DNA of 64,000 nt, from positions 40,560,848 through 40,624,847 of the forward strand of contig CAIIXF020000006.1 in assembly GCA_903813345.2 (NCBI GenBank). The letters are read 5' to 3'. The notes under the pieces are model-generated. The model made no database searches. It saw only the letters and a list, made by a program, of their open reading frames with translations, and had not been told where the DNA came from. Position numbers and translations under genes: made by a program. This document shows positions 56,877-64,000 of this stretch, piece by piece. Numbering within the stretch: the stretch's first letter is position 1; every line of letters begins with the position of its first letter. The stretch comes from Owenia fusiformis (lineage: Eukaryota; Annelida; Polychaeta; Sabellida; Oweniidae).

Positions 56877-59800
56877 TTAGCAAATATATTCCTTCTTGTA
56901 TATTTTAAAGTAGACGAGTCTCTTAAGTCTGGAAAGTCCATACCACATCAACATATCAAGAGGCAACCCAACTAGTAATAGTCCAAATATAACAGCAATT
57001 GCTATTACCAGTGTTCCAGAGTTATAGTTCAATATGGAGTAAACCACATTATTATCCTTATCCAATGACCAGTATATAAGGGTAAATATTACATAACATG
57101 AGCCATAAACAATTGGATAAATGATGTGGTAGAGTCTAACTGGTGTTGCGTTTATGGCAAAGTCGATTATTACAATCACTGAATTGAGAGCATGTCTGTT
57201 GAGGTTGTAATGGTCAAGGCCATTATTTGGATCATACAATGCCCCAAAGTAAACCAAAGTTACTATTATTGAAAACACCAATGTAACATCATAGAGAACC
57301 CAAGATATCATCATATACCATGGAACTGTTTTGCCTGTTTGAACAATATAAGCTTTTTCTGGATCCATCGCCATAGGCTGATAGTTGATATTAACATCTC
57401 TGTTCTCCAGTTCATCTGTACCTTGTGTATTTTCTTCAGATGGGTTTTCGGGCTCTGCACTGATTTTCTGTTTCCATACATGTGAAATCACAGCTACTAT
57501 GAATGCTACTAGAAAATGCAGTGTCAACATTGTGTATGTCCAATGTGTCAAATAGATCCCCATACGTGCTTTGTCAGTTGACTCAACCACAGCTGCTATC
57601 CAATATCCAAGAGTGTATCCACACACTATGAACCTGTACACCAGGAATATCACAGGATGCCATTCCCACTGAAGAAAATAAAACAAATGAGTGATAATTT
57701 AGTAACTATGATGTTTAATGACATATAACTTAATGGCATATCATTTTTTGATAAACTTTGAAATGGCTAAGAGATGTCAATTAATAATGTCTTTGATGGG
57801 CATTTCAACCATAAATAACATTGAATGCATTACACATGAATTGCTATCCTTTGAATAATTTTGAAAATATTGCCCTGTCTACCCAAAGAATGAGATACCA
57901 TAGGAACCATATTTCCATCCAGTAAGAAGAGAATCAGTGAAATTCAACATTGGACCCTTGGTTGGCATTGATTTACTGATTTTACACACCAAATCTTAAA
58001 TTAGTTACAGTTAATAAGATACCAACAGTCATATTGAAATATATAGAGGATATCCTATGATTTATGAGTGATATGATTTTTATCCACGAATGGATATGAT
58101 ATCTGCACGAGTGAGCGTAGCGAGAGAGTGCAGATATCAATATCCATGAGTGGATTAAAATCATATCACGAGTAAATCATAGGATGTTCTTTTTATTCCA
58201 TAGTTAAAGTCATCATCAGAATCGTCGGAAATTAAGTTATTTAATTCGAATTTCCAAACGATCCGGCGATGTTGACACTTAGCCTCGTTTTGAGTCTGAA
58301 GTAGCAAAAATCCATAAACCATCGCATACGACGTCGTATGTCATGGCTAAAAACCGTATGTTATGGTTAAGTGAAAATTTGTCAAAAATATCATATTTTA
58401 CCACTGATTACAAAATACCGTTTTTATTTTCACATGTTATCCTATGAATATCATGCTAACTATGGAATAATTATATATATTAGGTGGTAAAGAACATATT
58501 GGCACTCGGATATACATTGGATGTAATTTTGTCACCCCATATATGATATCTGCCTTTTATTGAGTACTTTATAGTGTTGGTAACTTATACCATTTTTAAA
58601 TGGCTTTAAAAGGCTTTTAACCTGACAGCATTTATTTTTTACATTGAACATACTTGTATAGATTGAATGAAATCCAATTCCAGGAGTCACAAGAGAAGCA
58701 TATATAAGAGCAGCTAAAACTGTTTACACAAATTTAATGTTATATGGATTGTCTGTATTCATAAGTGCATTAATCATTAATTTTGTGATTTTTGTTTTCT
58801 GGTTATTTATCTAATTCAAGTCAGATCTGACGATAGGAGATTCTTCTGTAATAAATCCTCCCATTAAACAATTGCATGATGGCACTCTCTTTCCATTCTT
58901 TTATATTTGTACAAGAGCATAATACTTAGTATTGAATGAACAAAATATATACTTGCATTTACTTGAGATTTGAAAAATAGGCCTGTCCCCACTTGCATTT
59001 AGAAAACTATCATAATTGAGAATTTTGCAACCTCTTGAGAAATAGAAAAAATAGAGAAAAACTCTAAAGAGATCTACAGGGTGGGCTAAAAAACAAAACC
59101 CAAGTTTAAAGATGATATATGATATATCTTATGCAGTGTTCGCGTTGACGCCGTTTTTTCTCGTTTTTACGGAAATTTCAAGAGGTCGGACGGAAAAATC
59201 AGAAACAACTTACGTCCCTGGGACGCAAAGATTCTACACCACCATCAGGTAACTTTTACTGCAGCGTAGAAGTGATAAAACATGATTGTCCGAAGAATTT
59301 TCAAATCGTCTACTTCCTTGATCTCGATAATGTTTATGTCGGCAAATCTGATTGGCTACCGAAGTGTCTCAGTATATTCGCGGGGTTTCTAGTCTGAAAC
59401 GCAGCATTTGATTGGCTATGGTGCCCTCCGAGTCATTCCGGAGTATACCAAAGCTGGATAATCTGTTGTACGCAAACATTAGTTTCAAAATTTAGAATTG
59501 GGATTTGTTTTTCACGATAATCTTAATTACTTCCACTAGGAACCGTTAGATATCGATCTAATGTTATACATCAATATAATTATTTAATGATAGCTCGTTT
59601 TTCATCTAAAAATCGTCAGAGTAAGGAGAAATGTTAGAAGAAACAAAAAGTTCACGACCTTGACACGACCTTGAAGATCGCTGGTTGGTAAAATGTGAAA
59701 ACAACTCTTAATTTGAATATTTCTTTCATTCATTTCGGAGAATTTTGATATAACATTAGTAAAGAATTGTGTGAAAAGGACCAAATGATAGATATTTATC

Positions 59801-61371
59801 GGGAGAATGCATAGAATTACAATATATGTCATTTTTATCCAGTTTTAGCGGAAGCACTCTATTATCGCCCACTTTACTTTCACTTTATAACAAAATATGA
59901 GGGACGCAAAAAAAATTAGACGGGACTCACATTTTTCAAATGTGTTGCGTCCCTGGGACTCAGAAATTTAAATGGCTAGCGCGAACACTGCTTATGCCAT
60001 GTATTATATACTATTTTAAAGATGAATAATTTCTTACAGTATGACACCATCTGATTGGAAAAAATAAAAATTCCCCAGTTTCCCTTCACATTGCAGTCAG
60101 CTGCACTCAATATGCTTGACTGAATCATTATAAATTTATTTAAGAGTAATACACAATTGAAAGTTAATTAAAAAAGATTTAAGTATCATTGGTAAAATTT
60201 GCACTTAACTTGTATAATGTACCTCTTTTGAAGGTGCAAAAGTTTTAATTTCCCTCCATTTTCCCAAATTTGGAAATCTGCGGTGAATAATTCTTGGTCA
60301 CTCCTGACACCCCTCGTGTCAATTTTAGCCTCTAAGTCCACAAGAAAACAATGGTTTTCAATCGGATGGTGTCATATTGTTAACAAACTACTTATCTTTA
60401 ATATGATATATAATACATACAATATTTAACATATATAGCAAATTATGTAAATAATTGTGGTTTATGAAAGTCAACACTTAAGCTCCTCCCACCAACATAA
60501 CGTCAAACATTCAGGTATCACAATTTGTGTTGCATTCAGATTGGATAACTGCAATCCAAGATATGATTTGAACGCACTTTTCCTGTTATCACCGATGCAA
60601 GGGTGCCAACGAATGGCTCCCTTATCTGATTGTTCGATGGTGATAAGTGATATTCATTGAACTTCCTGGTAGTACAGTGCCCCGAGCATCACATGGCATC
60701 ACATGATTGGCTGTTTGCATCTCATGCTATTTAGTAAAACAAGTATTTTGGCTTATCCTATATTAAATATATATTAAATCATGTATATTTTTATAAGATA
60801 TAGTTTTAATATGTAGTTTAGTAGTAGGTGTCTAATGTAATCATGTAATGATACAAGATGTCAATAAATGTTATATATATATATAAGTGGGGATCAGTGA
60901 ATTTATCTTCATGTCATTTCACATCATGCCATGTAATATATCTCTTGATTTTTGAGCTATAAGAAGCCATATCCTAATAATTTGATAAGGTGAAATGGTC
61001 TTTTTTGGATATGAAAGAACACAATGATTGGAAGTCTCAAAGGCAATATGTCATCCTAGATTATTACCTCTTATTCTGGCTCTTACAGTACAGTAGACAC
61101 CAATATAAATATACTAGTACCATTTATGGACTAACATGATGAAATGTGTCTAAAGATGTACTTGTCAGCTGGACATTTAAAGTATGAAATCCAGAATTTA
61201 AATTATTTATATAGTTCAAAAAGATTTAAATCTAGTATTTTAAAGTATTTATATAAAACCCAAAACATAACTTTGGAAGCTTTGCCTTACCTGACTTTTT
61301 GACAAAGCTTTGTGATTCTTCAACTTGAATCCAAAATTGTGTAATCTGAATTCATCTCTTAATGTTGCCAT
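56877..61371 (-). CDS. Rolling-stone-like multi-pass membrane protein, paralogue B
   Basis: Same layout as paralogue A. Exon 1 is 61291-61371 (MATLRDEFRLHNFGFKLKNH, 27 codons) and exon 2 is 56877-57668 (263 codons plus stop), joined in phase 0 as SKSQ-WEWHPVIFLVYR; 290 residues. The first 27 residues and the first two membrane segments are almost identical to A, while the TM2-TM3 loop (57350-57470) and C-terminus have diverged. Conserved blocks are YLTHWTYTMLTLHFLVAF and NNGLDHYNLNRHALNS. The head-to-tail order with conserved exon borders marks a tandem duplication. The 3.6-kb intron holds a MITE (58041-58473), an hAT-like element and a broken mariner-type MITE. Function is unknown. Confidence 0.88.
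58041..58473. mobile_element. MITE, inverted copy of 25213-25648
   Basis: Shares AGAGGATATCCTATGATTTA, GAGCGTAGCGAGAGAGTGC and GATCCGGCGATGTTGACAC with the other copy, in opposite orientation; only small differences. Confidence 0.82.
59078..60420. mobile_element. Broken mariner-type MITE split by an hAT-like element
   Basis: The left tip CAGGGTGGGCTAAAAAAC resembles the mariner-type tip at 53221. Inverted sequence continues right of the hAT-like insertion (60003-60065) and pairs with 60344-60416 (GACACCATCTGATTGG against CAATCGGATGGTGTC). The right tip is missing. Confidence 0.55.
59134..59990. mobile_element. hAT-like non-autonomous element
   Basis: The ends CAGTGTTCGCG and CGCGAACACTG are hAT-like. 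The flanks share CTTATG on both sides, six bases of a likely 8-bp duplication. Subterminal GTCCCTGGGACGCA words occur near both ends (about 59213 and 59948). No transposase ORF. Confidence 0.75.
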
Positions 61372-64000
61372 AATCTTTTCTGAAAAGCCCTTAGTTTGTT
61401 AGTATTTCTTCAGGTATTCCAATATGCTGTTTTTTTGTTAGTTTGATTTTTTGTTTTTTGTTTTTGTTTTTAGATTGTAATGTCAATTCATCATGAATGC
61501 AGTCAGATTTATATTTCTAGGTATATGAATGGTTACTATAAAGCTATTGCAATCCTGTTATTGCTATTACAATCCTGTTATATTGTATGAATAATATGTA
61601 ATCGCATATGAATAACTGAAATGGATTAGCCCATTCCTGTACTGTTAAACCTGCAAATTCAGTCACTTATTTAGTGACTCTAACCTTAAAAAACAAGTTC
61701 ATTGCCTTGCAAAAAATGTTCTTTTTGGGAATATTTAAGATCACCTAATATCTAAGATCATCTCTGATGTAGTGTTTAACTTCCATGATGATCACATAAA
61801 CTTTATACCTTTCAACTTCATCTAATGTGTAATCAGCCTCATTTATTTTTTTTGTTTGTTTATATGTTTTAGGATTTAAGGCACACAAGTCATTCATAGC
61901 TTCTCCTTTCCTTTCAATTGTATTTTTTGCATGTTGCTTGTAAAACAGAGGATAATAGAAGACAACTTAGAATTGAATTTTAGATATTCTACAAGACAAC
62001 GGCATATTGATAATTTAGATTCTGTTGTCATTGACGATATCAAAGATGCTATATTTTGGCGATACCCGACCCAATATGATCAAAATTGGGATTTCATATG
62101 AAACAACATCATCACAAGAGCTTAATACATACACAGAATTTGGGACAATTAAGTCCCATGAAATGAGGACCAAGTGATCCAAGAGTTGAAGCGACGGTTA
62201 TGTCCACCATTTGTGACAACGGTATCTGACTTTACAGTTGTCAGGCTATTCAGGGGTGGTAATGGGTGTTTGACTGAGTGGTTCAGGACTTGTATAAAAG
62301 GTGTGTTAACTTGTATGTCTGTGTGCCTGTGCACACAAAAGAACACAGGGCTCATCTGAGGAGTTGTTTCTGGCTCTGACATCAAGTTTAAAATACAGAA
62401 TATACCAATGAGGTATTGCTCACCAAATATGGTGGTAACAAAGATATAACAATAATAACTAGACTTTAGAAATTGAACGAGTTCAATTTCAGACTCCAGC
62501 TTTAGACTTAATTAAGCCCAGTCATCCAAAATAAGCCAAGTCATCCAGAATAAGCCGAGTCATCCAGAAAAAGATGGATGGATGAAATAGGAAAGAAGGA
62601 GAGGATAGAATTGCAAGGAAGGATAGGATAAGATAGAATTAGGAAGGAAAGGATAGGAAGGATAGGATACAATAAGATGGGATAGGATAGGGTAGTATAG
62701 GAAGGAAAGATATGATGGAATACAATAGAATAGGAAAGAAGCTAAGTAGCCTTCAAGGTCCCCTCCTTTCATAGGCTTTCATTATATTAAGCTGTACTCA
62801 GTCAGTACATCTCATATTTTACACTTCAAAAAATTGTTTCCCATTGACCCAAAATGGGGCACCAAATCTAGCGATGTTTGAACTTTCAAAACGCCATTAC
62901 TTCCAAACTGGATCGAAATTTGGTTTGCAGATTCGCATTCCGGAGAAAAATTCTAGTCTTAATTCATAACTCCAATGATAAATATTTAGAACTTTTTATT
63001 TTGAGCTACTTTTCGGACACCATATCTCAAAAGTGGGTCAAAATATTTTCTGACAGTGAAAGGCTAAAACTATTAACACTCTTGGATACATGTATACACA
63101 ATTTCGAAGAATATTGATTTATTGAAGTGTAGTGTCAGCAATAATGAAAAGGCTGTTTCTAAGCTACATGATGAAATAAGATGAAGATGTTAAATAACAA
63201 CGAAGATGATTGATAGAATGTAGAAAATGTAAGATTTGACCTAGTTCTTGACCTTTGACCTAGATAAAAATTTCACCCAATTTCTGAGTATCCTGGTATA
63301 GGACCTTAATTGATCACATACAGGTCTTGGCTCAATGTCTTCTAGTCATTGAGAAAACGTGTGTAGAAGAATAAAAGGTAAAGAAGAAGAATATTGGCAA
63401 AAACAATAGACTCCAGATTTACATCTGGAGTCTAATAAAGAATACTGGCAAAAACAATAGACTCCAGATTTTCAATCTGATTTGGCCCTAACCCACCATA
63501 TCCCATTGGTTAACATGGGTTCTGCCGTTTTTTTAAAATTCCTCAACTTTGACATCAATTTTTGAACTATATTAATAGAGAGATTAAATTGAAAATAGCA
63601 TATCCATTTACAATATCAGTTTTTCTTTTGTTTCGGGCTTAGAAAATTTAGTTTTAAGATACATGGGGTGTAACAAGTAAACCTAGGCAGAAAAAGACTG
63701 GTCCTTAACTTTTTTTGAGGAGTATATGAACAATATAAAAATATAGATGTATTACTTTGCAATGATATTTTGAAAGGGTGGAGTGATTTCTGACCTGTTC
63801 AGTTTATCATTCTAATTAGAAAGGAAATTGAATGATATCCTGGTTAGTATTAAATAAACATATGTGTCGATTGCAGCATTAATCATCCATTTATTTGTTT
63901 TCTTATGATTCAAATACAGATTTAAATTCACTTTGTAGTGTTTTGTTCTGTTCCAATTCATTTTCACAGATCTACCAATCTTTAAACACAGCCCAGGATC
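61372..64000. other. Upstream flank of paralogue B, no gene recognised
   Basis: Presumably contains the paralogue B promoter. Holds T-rich and GTTTTT runs (61425-61475), a GGATA/GGAAG purine microsatellite (62570-62745) and a short duplicated segment with AGACTCCAGATTT (63405-63475). Short ORFs here have no domain evidence. Confidence 0.4.
62570..62745 (+). repeat. Purine-rich GGATA / GGAAG microsatellite
   Basis: Irregular tandem run of GGATAG, AAGGA and GATGGAT words over about 175 bp. Confidence 0.85.

Noticed and set aside
62878-63117. 79-residue ORF near the right end
   Set aside because: No domain, splice signals or conservation evidence; cannot be told from chance.

Overview
The window is AT-rich, intron-rich nuclear DNA of a marine invertebrate. 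I favour a mollusc, probably a bivalve, but this is inference: the evidence is the gene content (EGF/sushi adhesion protein, tandem Rolling-stone-like membrane proteins), the high density of small fold-back DNA transposons, and the frequent TACATGTA-type words. No bacterial, organellar or viral genes were recognised. There is one 500-base assembly gap (28501-29000).

Layout. (1) 1-9774 is repeat-dominated: a broken THAP/DDE-type transposase whose exon is interrupted by a smaller transposon with a 9-bp target duplication (474-2206), a small unassigned ORF (3998-4339) and two large fold-back elements (4941-5349, 5463-6013). (2) 9775-25085 (+) holds nine in-phase exons of a modular extracellular protein: seven EGF-like domains, one sushi/CCP domain and one ten-cysteine module. 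A roughly 10.6-kb intron (13988-24578) between the last EGF exon and the sushi exon is filled with nested transposons: LINE reverse transcriptase pieces, a mariner with TA duplications, and long inverted-repeat elements. (3) 25.2-33.5 kb is mostly non-coding, with the gap and a clear tRNA-Trp(CCA) on the minus strand (30238-30309). (4) 33503-39722 (-) is a complete nine-exon gene for the ESCRT-I subunit MVB12 (MABP domain plus UMA domain, 304 aa predicted). (5) 41537-49429 (+) is the divergently transcribed neighbour, a DSN1-like kinetochore (MIS12 complex) protein; nine exons were read, but the terminal exon was not found. (6) 52348-56013 and 56877-61371 (-) are two tandem Rolling-stone-like multi-pass membrane protein genes with identical exon structure (27 + 263 codons). 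(7) 61372-64000 holds no recognisable gene.

The most striking signal is in regions 4 and 5. Each of the two neighbouring genes carries a kilobase-scale tandem array built from the 3' part of one of its own exons together with its splice donor and adjacent intron. MVB12 exon 4 is present as 11 copies of about 138 bp (37102-38530), and DSN1 exon 4 as 15 copies of exactly 96 bp (45735-47125). Both periods are multiples of three, every copy carries a donor site, and in MVB12 several units are open through the intron. These look like exon-boundary duplications of the kind proposed to create new introns or variable protein segments. Several ordinary minisatellites lie in the same two genes, so the locus seems prone to tandem amplification.

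The main biology is therefore housekeeping genes (endosomal sorting, chromosome segregation) next to lineage-expanded membrane and adhesion genes, embedded in a deep archaeology of nested DNA transposons. Several insertions can be reconstructed to the base because of target-site duplications, or because a second copy gives the empty site.
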